64,000 bases of DNA from Flavobacteriales bacterium UBA1993 (GCA_002336485.1 DDCZ01000023.1:62001-126000); one strand, 5' to 3'. Shown: positions 46,570-56,551, counted from the stretch's first letter. Program-made: numbers and translations. The notes: generated by a model not told the origin, from the letters alone.

Positions 46570-47339
46570 TGCTCAAGTCTGTTCAGGCATATTTTGAATC
46601 AATCTCTTTTCTCAGGAAACACGGTCTAACCTGGCTTCTTTGGTTTCCATTTGCAATAACAATACTTGTATTTTATTTAGGCCTAGAAGCCACATCCGCC
46701 CTCACAGATTTTGTCAGCGCATTACTTCGATCATGGATCGCTGGAATGTCGTGGATTGATGGATGGGAACAGGGTGTTTCTGCGATTTTGTATTGGCTTT
46801 TCTGGATTTTATTCCGAGTCCTATTATACTTCGTCATGGCGTTTCTTGGAGGATCGATCATTCTACTTTTAATGACTCCACTTCTTACGTATTCAAGCGA
46901 ATTAGTGGCCAGCAAATTAGGAGCCGAAGTTCCGTCTTTTAATTTGGGTCGATTTTTTCGCGACCTCGGAAGAGCCATATCATTGGCATTGAAAAACGGG
47001 TTCATTCAATTACTACTCACGATTGGGGCTCTGTTAATTGGCTTTATTCCAGTAATTGGTATTGTGGCACCATTTCTAGTTTTCGGAATCAACGCTTACT
47101 TCTATGGGTATAATTTCCTAGATTTCTCACTTGAACGAAACCAAATATCCGCTGCAGAAAGCAATCGGTATGTATGGAAACACCGCTTCACTTCTATTGG
47201 CTTAGGTTCTCCATATGCGCTTTGGCTGTTGGTTCCGTTCATTGGACCTCTCACCTCGGGGTTTGTGGCATTATTTGCCACGGTTGCGGCAACCTTGAGG
47301 TTAGAAAGAATTAACGCACAAGTGAAAACTGGCCGGTGA
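46569..47339 (+). CDS. EI24/CysZ-family membrane protein
   Basis: A 256-aa protein with four to six hydrophobic segments, fitting the EI24 (DUF540) family that includes the sulfate transporter CysZ. The pattern LVPFIGPLTSGFVALFATVAATL near the C-terminus is typical. Its place after sulfur genes makes a sulfate or sulfite transport role plausible, but other family members are uncharacterised. The 3' end overlaps the convergent PKD gene by 29 bases. Confidence 0.8.
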   Translation: MLKSVQAYFESISFLRKHGLTWLLWFPFAITILVFYLGLEATSALTDFVSALLRSWIAGMSWIDGWEQGVSAILYWLFWILFRVLLYFVMAFLGGSIILLLMTPLLTYSSELVASKLGAEVPSFNLGRFFRDLGRAISLALKNGFIQLLLTIGALLIGFIPVIGIVAPFLVFGINAYFYGYNFLDFSLERNQISAAESNRYVWKHRFTSIGLGSPYALWLLVPFIGPLTSGFVALFATVAATLRLERINAQVKTGR

Positions 47340-50300
47340 GTTCTTTTAAATCATCGTCAGAGGTCCGGTAAACGATATAGTAGGCATAGACACCAACCGG
47401 CGCTAATCGCCCATCTGCGAGCTTGCCATCCCATAAGTAATCCATATCGTCGGTTTCAATAATCAAATGTCCCCATCTATCCCATACCTTGATATTATAA
47501 CGGTTTCCTTCGTTAAATCCTTTAACCCCCCAGAAGTCATTGTCTCCATCACCATTAGGCGTAAACGCCGCAGACACATATAGCATTGTAACTGGGTCAA
47601 GCACTAACAATTGATGCGTTGTGTCAACGCACTCATAGGCGTTCCAAACACTTAGGTCAACATCGTATTTACCGTGTCTTTCATAGTAGTGCTGAGGGGC
47701 GAAATCAGTGCTTGTCGTGCCGTCACCAAACGTCCATTTCCACCGCACACTATGCTCTGAAGTGTTATTGAAATTGATGCTTGGGTCGAACATAGAGTAA
47801 TCTGTTTGTAAGAACTGAAATTTCGCCTTTGGCACAGGCAGAACCGTAACAGCATCACTTTGTTTGCTGCCAGCGACACACCCAAGCCCAGAAGTAGCAA
47901 CCAATCGAACATCATAGGTTACAGGCTCCAGGGTATCGTTGGTTAACCAAATAAATGGGTTTGTTTCTCGGGTACGCAGCTTTCCATTGACATACCACTC
48001 ATAGCTCATAGAACCATCATGCATGAAGGATTGATTCCTCATTGTCACCCTCAAAGGCGAGCAACCAATTACTGGCTCCACAGTAAACTTCACTTTCGGA
48101 GTTTCTGGAACTACAAGCGATCGAAATGTCGAATCAATGCATCCTTTGTTTGATGCAATATGCAGCTTAATTGTATACTCACCTGGATAATCATAGATAT
48201 GATCAGGTTTCTCAGCATAAGAATTAGAACCATCGCCAAAGTCCCAAGTCCATTCGCTAACCAAACCCGTCGGCACCGTACTTGTACTCTCGAATACACT
48301 TGGGTAGTCTTGACAACTAGGGTCTTGAATAAATGAAGCCTTCGGTTTTGGAAAGATATGGGCCGTGTTTTCTACGAATGTGCTGCACCCATAATTTGAA
48401 TATGTCGTGAGCTTGACATCAAATGATTGGTAGGATGTTGTTTGAAAAATGGGATCTGGATCCGTACGGAAATCTTTTCCATTTAACACCCATTTCCAGC
48501 TAACTATTTGATCTCCACCTGGAGTTGTTTGATCAATAATACTTTGATCGTAAAACGGGAGCGGATCGCCTTGGCAGACGTTATTGAGCCACCCAAATGC
48601 GGTTTGAGGTTTTGGGTAAATGCGAATGTTTTTCTGAATGGAGTCTCGGCATCCAAAATTGGAAACCACGGTATGCGTCACTGGAAATAAGCCCGGGCCA
48701 GCATAGTCGTGATTTGGATCTGCCACCACGGCTGTCGCGCCATCTCCAAAACTCCATAGGTATTGGCTCACAATCCCGCTCTGTGTTGCACTAAATTCAT
48801 TAAAGTAGGCAGTAATATTTTCACAAACGGAATCCGTACTGAAGTTTGCGACTGGCAGATGATATACCTGGGTCGCAACGGATTTCGAATCTACACAACC
48901 ACTGTCCGACGTAATAACCAAACTCACCGTTTTCGAGCCTGCCAAAGCGTATGTATGTGTTGGATGCTGAGCGGTGCTCGTCGACCCATCGCCAAAAGTC
49001 CAATTCCATTGCGCGATAGTGCCTTGATCTATTTCGGAACTATCAGAAAAAGCATGTTCAATATTGAGGCACTCGTTGTCCACAAAGAGATCTGCTTCCG
49101 GATTTGGATGAATAAAAACTTGCTTTACCAATGAATCAATACAACCCAATGCATCTTCCGCTCGATACTCGACAGAGTACATACCAAATGAAGTGTATTC
49201 ATGACTTACGGAATCCGTAGCATAATCTGTGGTACCATCATTCTCAATGTCCCAGGCTCTGGCAACAATCGGTGCGCTTCCAACAATAAGCTGATCTAAA
49301 AGCTCAACAGCCTGTCCATCACACACATTACTAAATGAAAATTCTGGAATCGGATTTGGGTGTACTACAACCTCAATCGCGGTATCTATGATACAGCCTG
49401 TTTGGGTTTCAATTTCCAGCGATACAGTGAACGTGTCACCTGTACTATAAACATGAGGTGGAGTGGCCAATGTAGAGGTATTCCCATCTCCGAAATCCCA
49501 TGCGTAGCTAATAATATTAGCCGCAGGCATTGATGTATTGTGAGTGAAGAATGTAGTATCCGATTCACAAACGGTGTTTGCGGATATTTCAACTTCATCC
49601 ACAAATTGGAGATAGACCGAATCAGAGCTGGAGCAATCTCCATTCCCTATTGTACAGTAATACAAGCCCGCCGTATTTAGGTAAATGCTTGCGGTATTGG
49701 CTCCTGTATTCCAAAGAAAAGTATCTCCATTAACCTGCGTTGTGAACGTAGTGTCTTCACCCGGGCAAAGTGTGATCGTATCAGGTGTGACAGGGTGATA
49801 TCCAATATCAACATGAAACGGATTTGGCAAACCCCACCTGCAGACACACGTTGAAGGACCTGGTATCGTTAAACCAGAAATTGCAAACGCGCAGGCCGTT
49901 CCCGCTGAATTCGGAGAAGCAATGACCCCTAAGTTCTTCTGACCATATTTTGAGATGTAAATCTTACCATCTGGAGCGAGCGCCAAGTAACTGAGGCCTG
50001 ACCCACCTATATAGGTCTGTGTGGTATTTGAAAAATTGTACTGGTAAACACTCCCGCCAAAACCACTTGTGTAGTAGAGCTTGGTACCATCAGGGGAAAA
50101 GGCGGAACCGAACCCATTTGTGGTGTTTCCAATTTTCACCCAAGTGCTTGTCAAGCCGGTGAGAGCATCAAAATTAGCGACATACATTCCCTTGCTTTCA
50201 ACACTCATTCCGATCTTGGTGAAGTCTTCAGAGAAAACAATGTTTCCTCGCGCGTTTCCACCACTTATGCCCGTTGAAGAAACCACTGGGGTAGATGCGA

Positions 50301-50898
50301 TTCCATTTGTATCAATCAGGTAGGCAGCAACAGAGTCATTTCCGCTCTTGCTAATCATGAGCCAATATGCGGGGCAGTCCGAACCATGAGGCGCGGTTCC
50401 ACAGCGTTCTGAGCCTGTAGCCTGTAAGAAATTGTTCTTAGAAATGACGGTACCATTCGTGCCCGTCCCCATGTCTGCTTCAGACCAATAGGTGTTGGTA
50501 ATGTTATTATGAAAAATGTAGAATTCATCCATTGTCCCACCTGGTTTAGGCAAGATGAGTGCACTCTCAATAGATGAAGCGTTGGCTGTAAGCCCAGTTC
50601 CATTTGAAAGCACATTGTGGTTTTGACCATTGTAGACGACGTTCCCACTGGTATATGCGATAAAATCTCCGGTGACTGGATTACTCCAAACTGCGGCCGC
50701 TTCCGATGAATTGATCGAGGTATTGCAGGAAATACTTGGTGTTCCGGAGGTGAAATCGATGTGGACATTGGTTCCGAAGGCCCAGTGATCGTAATAATTC
50801 TGAGCAGACAATGTGCCGGCTAATGTCAAGCAAAGCACCAGTGTGCTTGTCACTAGCTTGATTCGCGAATTATGTATGGGTGAGGAATACATGAACAT
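47311..50898 (-). CDS. Large PKD-repeat surface protein with T9SS type B (gliding-motility-associated) C-terminus
   Basis: A 1195-aa protein with a signal peptide ending in TLSAQ. An N-terminal beta-propeller-like part (residues about 30-370) has GTKLYYTSGFGGSVY repeats. About eight PKD modules then follow (residues about 430-1100, with WDFGDGNTSTLATPPHVY, WTFGDGSTSTAQHPTHTY, WDFGDGSNSYAEKPDHIY and others). The last about 90 residues are the CHU_C-type sorting domain (FTPNGDGDNDFWGVKG, VWDRWGHLI). It is exported by the type IX system and probably acts as an adhesin or extracellular scaffold. Confidence 0.92.
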   Translation of the reverse strand: MFMYSSPIHNSRIKLVTSTLVLCLTLAGTLSAQNYYDHWAFGTNVHIDFTSGTPSISCNTSINSSEAAAVWSNPVTGDFIAYTSGNVVYNGQNHNVLSNGTGLTANASSIESALILPKPGGTMDEFYIFHNNITNTYWSEADMGTGTNGTVISKNNFLQATGSERCGTAPHGSDCPAYWLMISKSGNDSVAAYLIDTNGIASTPVVSSTGISGGNARGNIVFSEDFTKIGMSVESKGMYVANFDALTGLTSTWVKIGNTTNGFGSAFSPDGTKLYYTSGFGGSVYQYNFSNTTQTYIGGSGLSYLALAPDGKIYISKYGQKNLGVIASPNSAGTACAFAISGLTIPGPSTCVCRWGLPNPFHVDIGYHPVTPDTITLCPGEDTTFTTQVNGDTFLWNTGANTASIYLNTAGLYYCTIGNGDCSSSDSVYLQFVDEVEISANTVCESDTTFFTHNTSMPAANIISYAWDFGDGNTSTLATPPHVYSTGDTFTVSLEIETQTGCIIDTAIEVVVHPNPIPEFSFSNVCDGQAVELLDQLIVGSAPIVARAWDIENDGTTDYATDSVSHEYTSFGMYSVEYRAEDALGCIDSLVKQVFIHPNPEADLFVDNECLNIEHAFSDSSEIDQGTIAQWNWTFGDGSTSTAQHPTHTYALAGSKTVSLVITSDSGCVDSKSVATQVYHLPVANFSTDSVCENITAYFNEFSATQSGIVSQYLWSFGDGATAVVADPNHDYAGPGLFPVTHTVVSNFGCRDSIQKNIRIYPKPQTAFGWLNNVCQGDPLPFYDQSIIDQTTPGGDQIVSWKWVLNGKDFRTDPDPIFQTTSYQSFDVKLTTYSNYGCSTFVENTAHIFPKPKASFIQDPSCQDYPSVFESTSTVPTGLVSEWTWDFGDGSNSYAEKPDHIYDYPGEYTIKLHIASNKGCIDSTFRSLVVPETPKVKFTVEPVIGCSPLRVTMRNQSFMHDGSMSYEWYVNGKLRTRETNPFIWLTNDTLEPVTYDVRLVATSGLGCVAGSKQSDAVTVLPVPKAKFQFLQTDYSMFDPSINFNNTSEHSVRWKWTFGDGTTSTDFAPQHYYERHGKYDVDLSVWNAYECVDTTHQLLVLDPVTMLYVSAAFTPNGDGDNDFWGVKGFNEGNRYNIKVWDRWGHLIIETDDMDYLWDGKLADGRLAPVGVYAYYIVYRTSDDDLKELTGQFSLVR

Positions 50899-50993
50899 CT
50901 ACCTAATAGAACGATTTTATGGCGCCATGGTTGTCCCAAACCCCACGAAATAAAGGTAGTACAGAATCTCAGCCTAGAAATGGAATTCCGGAT

Positions 50994-51626
50994 TTACTCC
51001 GGCTGATCTCCGCCTTTCGACTTTCCTTCACTTTGGCCTTTTTTCCTCGGCGACCATTGCTTGTCTTTGATGATCGTTTCCATTTCCCTCTCAAATTTCC
51101 GCAGCTCGTCCGGTGCGTTCATTCTATTGTAGACCCACTGATGAATCTGTTCAGTTTGCAGAATGGTCGTTGTGGACGGCAAGTCCGTTACCGGCGCATC
51201 ATAAACATGGTTCATTTTTGCATACCCGGATTCTATTGCCATTTTCTCAATTCGAATCAACTCGTCCTCGCTAAACTTGGTCGCAAAAAACCCTTCGTAA
51301 TCAAAGAATTTCTTTCCTTCCATTTGAGCATGACCGCTTTGGTAAATGTTCACGGTATAGGTTGGGCATTGACCGAAGCATGGTGTTCTATCAATTCTGA
51401 AAAACAATGAATCTGCATAACGAGGTGCTGGCCTACTCGGACCTTCATTTTCCTGAACCACGGGTTCAGCATTTTCCTTTACTGGCTTCGCTTCTTTAAC
51501 CGGTGCGGCAGCCTCCTTGGCATCCTCGATCTTGACACTTTCACTTGTTGCCTTCTTAGAGTTCTTGCAGGCTTGGGATCCTATAACCAGCAGGGCTATT
51601 GTTAAAAACTGAAATGCTTTTTTCAT
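50994..51626 (-). CDS. DUF6438-type lipoprotein
   Basis: A 210-aa lipoprotein with a lipobox (SQAC near residue 20), a low-complexity Lys/Glu/Ala linker (residues 22-62) and a compact domain with FRIDRTPCFGQCPTYTVNIY, the DUF6438 hallmark. Function is unknown. The ATG touches the yidC stop (1-base overlap), so it is co-transcribed with yidC and may relate to envelope biogenesis. Confidence 0.78.
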   Translation of the reverse strand: MKKAFQFLTIALLVIGSQACKNSKKATSESVKIEDAKEAAAPVKEAKPVKENAEPVVQENEGPSRPAPRYADSLFFRIDRTPCFGQCPTYTVNIYQSGHAQMEGKKFFDYEGFFATKFSEDELIRIEKMAIESGYAKMNHVYDAPVTDLPSTTTILQTEQIHQWVYNRMNAPDELRKFEREMETIIKDKQWSPRKKGQSEGKSKGGDQPE

Positions 51627-53533
51627 TATTTCTTAGGTGATTGAAGTCCTCGATCCTTAGCCATCTTTTCGAGGCGCTTTTGGAAACTTGATTTCTTTTT
51701 GGTTTTCTTTTTATTGTTCTGAATCTTAGCTCGAATTGCATCTTCATTTATGAAGAATCGCTTGATGACAAACTGTTGAAGCATTGAAACAACGTTCGCA
51801 GTCAGATAATAATAACTCAATCCTGCACTGAAATCATTAAACATGACCAATAGCATGAATGGCATGAAGTAAATCATCATTTTCATCTGAGGCATTTGCG
51901 CGTTGCCGCCACCGCCAGCCATATCCATGTTGTATTTGGAATAGAAAAATGTTGAAACAGCCATTAGCACCGTGAAAAGGCTAATGTGGTTTCCGTACCA
52001 TTCGCTGATAATCGGAATTTGCGCAGTCCAAGTAACTATGGCATCGTACGTACTTAGGTCTTGCGCCCACAAAAAGCTTTCTTGCCTTAACTCGATACTC
52101 GCTGGGAAAAACCGGAACATAGCGTAAAGGATGGGCAGCTGCAATAGCATTGGTATACAACCAGCCATTGGATTCACCCCCGCTTGCCGATATAAGGTCA
52201 TGGTCGCTTGTTGTTTTGCAACAGCGTCCTTATCCTTCATCCGCTCATTAATCTCATCAATCTCAGGCTTTAATGCCTTCATTCGAGCACTCGAGACATA
52301 GTTCTTCCAAGTTAATGGAAACAGAAGCAACTTAATTAAGAGCGTCAGCACAAGGATGATTATACCATAACTAAACCCGGTGTACTCATCAAGAAAGTTG
52401 AATACAGGGATAACCAACCATCTGTTAACCACCCCGAAAATTGTCCATCCAAGGTCGATCTGGTCCTCGAGGCCAATTTCTAAGCTGGCGAGTGTTTGGT
52501 AGTGATTTGGTCCCAAATAAAACTGAAACGGAAACGAGGGATCTCGTCCATTATCAAACTCCATGGTAAGCTGAGTGGCCATACCTTTTGTATAGCGCGG
52601 ATCTTCTAATTCAATGGTCTCAGCTTGGGCATTATCCATACTGAACCCTGTTTCGGAAATTAAGACAGCCGAGAAGAATTGTTGTTTAAAAGCCACCCAT
52701 TGAACCGCCGCTTCAAACTTCTCTACCTCGTAGTTTGATTCAGAAATGTAATCCGCCTTGTCGTCGAAATGTTTGTAAAAAACAGTGGTCTTTTGTTGCT
52801 CTTGCTTCCGGCTTCTTTCATGGAAAGGCGCTTGAATTGCCCAATCGAGCTCAAATTGGCCTTCGCTCGCATCAAGCACGTTGTCCATTCCAACAACAGC
52901 AACTTCGGCATCCACAAGATACGACTCGCCTGGTTGAACTTCATAGCGTAACTCGACATATTCATCATTACTATTTCCATACATGCGATACACCGCGCGT
53001 GTATCACTCATCTCCTCTGTAACTGGTTCAAAAAACAATTCGCGGCTATCAATTTCTTGTGACTTATTTACCCAGAAACTGTAGTTCATTTCGGAAGTCT
53101 CCTTATCAAACAGATAAAGCGGCATGGAATCGAAGGTTACGTAGTTTTTCAATTCTGCCATTACTGGCGCACCACCTTTATTGGACAAGGTTAGCCTTAC
53201 GAAATCATTCTCTATGGTATGAAGGATTGTCTCGCCTACTGTCGCTTCTGCAAATGACCCAAAACGTTTTTGCTTTGTGATTTTCTCCAATGAATCGCGC
53301 AACGCCATTTCAACCGAGTCCATTTGAGGCACTGCGGCTTGAGGCTCATTATCCTCTGGCATAACTGCGGTATCTTCAGCTTGCTGTGCGGCTACGTTTG
53401 CCTCAACTACTGAAATGCTATCTTGAATTCGTTGCGTTTCGGCTTGTTCTTCTGCACTCGGCTGCATCCATAGGCTATAGCCAATGAGAATTACACCGAT
53501 GAGCAACAAACCTGTTATCGTATTTCTATCCAT
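51626..53533 (-). CDS. yidC: Membrane protein insertase YidC/Oxa1
   Basis: Insertase of 635 aa. It has an N-terminal helix (MDRNTITGLLLIGVILIGYSLW), a large periplasmic P1 domain (residues about 90-360) and five C-terminal helices. The Oxa1 core is recognisable in FSYGIIILVLTLLIKLLLFPLTWKN, MAGCIPMLLQLPILYAMF and SYYYLTANVVSMLQQFVIKR. A basic tail (KKKTKKKSS) contacts the ribosome. It inserts membrane proteins with or without SecYEG. Confidence 0.96.
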   Translation of the reverse strand: MDRNTITGLLLIGVILIGYSLWMQPSAEEQAETQRIQDSISVVEANVAAQQAEDTAVMPEDNEPQAAVPQMDSVEMALRDSLEKITKQKRFGSFAEATVGETILHTIENDFVRLTLSNKGGAPVMAELKNYVTFDSMPLYLFDKETSEMNYSFWVNKSQEIDSRELFFEPVTEEMSDTRAVYRMYGNSNDEYVELRYEVQPGESYLVDAEVAVVGMDNVLDASEGQFELDWAIQAPFHERSRKQEQQKTTVFYKHFDDKADYISESNYEVEKFEAAVQWVAFKQQFFSAVLISETGFSMDNAQAETIELEDPRYTKGMATQLTMEFDNGRDPSFPFQFYLGPNHYQTLASLEIGLEDQIDLGWTIFGVVNRWLVIPVFNFLDEYTGFSYGIIILVLTLLIKLLLFPLTWKNYVSSARMKALKPEIDEINERMKDKDAVAKQQATMTLYRQAGVNPMAGCIPMLLQLPILYAMFRFFPASIELRQESFLWAQDLSTYDAIVTWTAQIPIISEWYGNHISLFTVLMAVSTFFYSKYNMDMAGGGGNAQMPQMKMMIYFMPFMLLVMFNDFSAGLSYYYLTANVVSMLQQFVIKRFFINEDAIRAKIQNNKKKTKKKSSFQKRLEKMAKDRGLQSPKK

Positions 53534-53574
53534 TCCTTGATTCTTCCTATTACACCACCCAATTATTGGGCGTG

Positions 53575-53582
53575 CAAAGGTA
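53575..53582 (-). promoter_or_regulatory. -7 box TACCTTTG of yidC
   Basis: The minus strand reads TACCTTTG, an exact TAnnTTTG match, 41 bases before the yidC ATG, in the 155-base gap after the M42 peptidase gene. Confidence 0.45.
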
Positions 53583-53688
53583 TTTTTTCGAAGTAATTAA
53601 ATGCCTGCTAACCATTTATGCAGTGACTGAGCCCGCATCAAGCAAAGATGAAGCCAGCAGCGAAATTGCGCCAATTCAACGGTTGTGG

Positions 53689-54807
53689 CTATTTGATGTA
53701 TCTGAAGTCCTGGTTGTTTTCTATGCTACAAACCGAATTGTAAATCAATCGGATTACATTTTGGACATCATCGCGATGCACCATTTCAACTGTTGTGTGC
53801 ATATACCTCAACGGCAGTGATATCAGCGCTGAGGCAACACCTCCAGCACCGAAAGCAAATGCATCCGTGTCAGTCCCCGTGTAGCGTGAGGCCGCCATTC
53901 GTTGAAAAGGAATATCATTTCCTTCCGCCTGACCAATGATCAATTTGAGTAGATTGTTTTGGACCGCTGGAGCGTAGCTAAGAACTGGTCCGTCTCCCGA
54001 TTTGAAATCTCCTTGCTCAAACTTGTTCATCATTGGTGTTGTTGTATCATGACAAACATCTGTCACTATGGCAACATTTGGCCGAATGCGTTCAACGATC
54101 ATTTCCGCCCCTCTCAAACCAATCTCCTCCTGAACAGCGTTCACGATATAGAGACCAAACGGAAGAGACTTTTTGTTCTCTTTCAATAGGCGCGCAACCT
54201 CGGCGATCATAAATCCGCCCATTCTATTATCTAATGCACGGCCAACGAAATGATCCTTGTTTAGGATTGTAAACTCATCTGGATATGTAATAACGCAACC
54301 AACATGGATACCCATTTCTTCCACTTCCTTCTTGGATCTACCTCCGCAATCAAGAAAAATATTGGTCGAATTTGGAATCTTCTCATCCTTACCTGATTTA
54401 CGCACATGAATTGCGGGCCAGCCAAAAACAGCGGGAACGAGTCCCTTGTCTGTGTGTATCAATACCCGTTTCGATGGGGCAATTTGATGGTCTGAGCCAC
54501 CGTTTCGTTTGACGTAGATCATGCCATCGTCGGTGATGTAATGAACGAACCACGAAATCTCATCAGCGTGTGCTTCAATAACCACCTTATACTCCGCTTC
54601 TGGGTTTATTACTCCAACTGCGGTGCCGTATGTATCTACAAAGTATTCGTCGATATATGGCTTCAAATAATCTAACCAAATCTCTTGCCCAGGCGATTCA
54701 AAACCAGTCGGAGAAGCATTATTTAAATAGGCTTCGAGGAATTTCATTGATTTCGAATTCAACACATCCTTCTTAACTGGCTTTTTTGGCTTTTCCGACT
54801 TTGACAT
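53689..54807 (-). CDS. M42-family metallo-aminopeptidase
   Basis: About 372 aa from the ATG at 54807. The longer frame to 54837 is not preferred because a promoter-like box (54826-54833) lies inside it. Zinc ligands are in EAHADEISW (His80, Asp82), ALDNRMGGF (Asp) and VQEEIGLRGAEM (catalytic Glu and ligand Glu). C-terminal RYTGTDTDAFAFG and SLPLRYMHTTVEMVHRDD complete the family. These form tetrahedral dodecamers trimming peptides in the cytoplasm. Confidence 0.93.
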   Translation of the reverse strand: MSKSEKPKKPVKKDVLNSKSMKFLEAYLNNASPTGFESPGQEIWLDYLKPYIDEYFVDTYGTAVGVINPEAEYKVVIEAHADEISWFVHYITDDGMIYVKRNGGSDHQIAPSKRVLIHTDKGLVPAVFGWPAIHVRKSGKDEKIPNSTNIFLDCGGRSKKEVEEMGIHVGCVITYPDEFTILNKDHFVGRALDNRMGGFMIAEVARLLKENKKSLPFGLYIVNAVQEEIGLRGAEMIVERIRPNVAIVTDVCHDTTTPMMNKFEQGDFKSGDGPVLSYAPAVQNNLLKLIIGQAEGNDIPFQRMAASRYTGTDTDAFAFGAGGVASALISLPLRYMHTTVEMVHRDDVQNVIRLIYNSVCSIENNQDFRYIK

Positions 54808-54825
54808 TTTTGAAAATTTAGACCC

Positions 54826-54833
54826 CGAATGTA
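54826..54833 (-). promoter_or_regulatory. -7-like box TACATTCG of M42 peptidase gene
   Basis: The minus strand reads TACATTCG, 18 bases before the chosen ATG at 54807. It is one of several TAnnTTCG boxes in the window. Confidence 0.35.
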
Positions 54834-54907
54834 ACAAGGGACGGTGAGTCTATAATCGATTTTCCAAAGAATTCTTCGAAGCACAATCTGCACCCTTGAT
54901 TCCGCAT

Positions 54908-54915
54908 TACATTCG
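54908..54915 (+). promoter_or_regulatory. -7-like box TACATTCG of small membrane protein gene
   Basis: Box followed by only four bases (CATT) before the ATG at 54920. Together with sites at 60449 and 61088 it hints at leaderless transcripts. Confidence 0.35.
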
Positions 54916-54919
54916 CATT

Positions 54920-55102
54920 ATGTTTACAACAGGTCGAATCATATTTACGCTGCTCTTCATCGCCGCATTTGCCCTATTCCTCGTTTGGGCCTATTTAAAA
55001 GATGCGCGCCTTCAACGACAGTATTACAAGGGCGCCGGCTATATTTTGCTGATATTAATCGCCATTTGGCTCGTGTTTTTCGCCTTTGTAAAGTTGACCT
55101 AG
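54920..55102 (+). CDS. Small two-helix membrane protein conserved in Flavobacteriales
   Basis: 60 aa from the ATG at 54920; a longer frame from 54896 exists but would begin before the candidate promoter box. Two hydrophobic helices (about residues 5-24 and 37-57) flank a basic loop (KDARLQRQYYKG). I recognise the pattern MFTTGxIIF ... KGxxxILL as a common unnamed Bacteroidota family. The function is unknown. It lies between the M42 peptidase and a transglycosylase gene. Confidence 0.7.
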   Translation: MFTTGRIIFTLLFIAAFALFLVWAYLKDARLQRQYYKGAGYILLILIAIWLVFFAFVKLT

Positions 55103-55135
55103 CACCATTCAATTCCAATTGCTTATTCTAGTTGG

Positions 55136-56551
55136 GTGATTCGTCTTCTCCACATCATTCTCATTCTCCTTTGTTGTGCCTGTCAGCAGGAGGCACCCAT
55201 AACTCATACATCAACGCCGAAGTTTTGCAAGGACTTGGACGAAATCCGCTCGGCCCGAAAAATTGTCGCTCTTTGTGATGCGAGCAGCACGAGTTACTTT
55301 GTTTATAAAGGAGTTGCGATGGGATTTGAGTATGAACTTCTCAGCCGGTTTGCAGACAATCTTGGAGTCGCTCTAGAAATGAAAGTGGTTGAGGACATGG
55401 ACTGCATCACAGAAATGCTCGAAAACGGAGATGGCGACATTATCGCCGCGAATTACACCATCACCGAGCAACGCAAGCAAGACGTGGCCTTTTCCATTCC
55501 AATACTCAAGACGCGCTTGAGTCTTATTCAAAAACTTCCGGAGAATTGGCACCAACTCGGTCGACTTGCCTTGGATACATTAATGGTGCGCGACCTTCAG
55601 GACCTTGGAGGGAAGTCAATCCATGTTCGGGATCACAGCTCATTCTACGAACCATTGATAAAACTCAATGAAGACTATGGAGTGCCCCTAACAATCGAAT
55701 CGGTGTTTCAAGAAACTACCGAAGAGCTCATTCAGCAGGTCATGAAAGGGGAAATAGCTTACACCGTTGCAGATGAGAACGTGGCAATTCTTAACAAAGC
55801 ATATTACCCTTCTATCGATATTAAAACCACATTTCCGGATAGTCAACTTGTAGGTTGGGCCTGTCGTAAAAACGCTCCAGAATTGGTTGACACGTTAAAT
55901 TTTTGGCTCGAATCATTTATGGAATCGAGGGCCTTTGCTGTAATCCACGCCAAGTATTACAAAGCACGCACACAGCACAAAAAGAAAGTTTTCAGCAAGT
56001 ACAGTTCTCTTCAAGGAGCGCAGATTTCGGAATTTGATGCCTTCTTAAAAGTAGAGTCAGAACGCATTCAATGGGATTGGCGATTACTCGCGGCCATGAT
56101 AAAAAAAGAGTCCAACTTCAACCCTCTTGCGGAGGCGAAAAGTGGCGCCAGCGGATTGATGCAACTAATTCCGTCTACCGCTGCACATTTCGGTGCGGAT
56201 AGCATTTTCGATCCTGTCCAAAACATCCATGCAGGCGTTTCTTTTTTGGATGCGCTGAACGGACATTTAATAAAGGAGATACCTGATTCCAGCGAGCGGG
56301 TGAAGTTCATTCTTGCCGCATACAACGTTGGCTTGGGTCACATTCGGGACGCTCAGCGATTGGCTAAAAAATATGACCACAACCCACACCTATGGGCTCA
56401 TGTATCACATTATCTTGAGGAAAAAGCGCATCCGGAATTTTATCGGGACCCTGTTGTGAAGCACGGCTATTGCAGGGGGTATGAGCCTGTTCAATATGTG
56501 GATCGTGTGCTGGACTATTACAACCACTACAAGAACAGCTATACCAATTAG
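55136..56551 (+). CDS. MltF-like lipoprotein: solute-binding domain plus lytic transglycosylase
   Basis: A 471-aa lipoprotein from a GTG start, with a lipobox (LCCAC near residue 16). The N-terminal portion (about 35-280) is a family-3 solute-binding domain (GVAMGFEYELLSRFADNL). The C-terminal goose-lysozyme-like SLT domain has the catalytic Glu325 in MIKKESNFNPLA, then ASGLMQLIPSTAAHFG and LAAYNVGLGHI. In MltF the binding domain senses muropeptides and switches the lyase. It overlaps the convergent barrel gene by 4 bases. Confidence 0.92.
   Translation: MIRLLHIILILLCCACQQEAPITHTSTPKFCKDLDEIRSARKIVALCDASSTSYFVYKGVAMGFEYELLSRFADNLGVALEMKVVEDMDCITEMLENGDGDIIAANYTITEQRKQDVAFSIPILKTRLSLIQKLPENWHQLGRLALDTLMVRDLQDLGGKSIHVRDHSSFYEPLIKLNEDYGVPLTIESVFQETTEELIQQVMKGEIAYTVADENVAILNKAYYPSIDIKTTFPDSQLVGWACRKNAPELVDTLNFWLESFMESRAFAVIHAKYYKARTQHKKKVFSKYSSLQGAQISEFDAFLKVESERIQWDWRLLAAMIKKESNFNPLAEAKSGASGLMQLIPSTAAHFGADSIFDPVQNIHAGVSFLDALNGHLIKEIPDSSERVKFILAAYNVGLGHIRDAQRLAKKYDHNPHLWAHVSHYLEEKAHPEFYRDPVVKHGYCRGYEPVQYVDRVLDYYNHYKNSYTN

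Noticed and set aside
48508..49134. Several plus-strand frames inside the PKD giant gene
   Set aside because: All are antisense to PKD repeats and have no protein-like features.
53566..53820. 84-aa plus-strand frame before yidC
   Set aside because: Two-fifths of it is antisense to the 3' end of the M42 gene. Its content is low-quality with no recognisable motif, and the yidC promoter box lies inside it.
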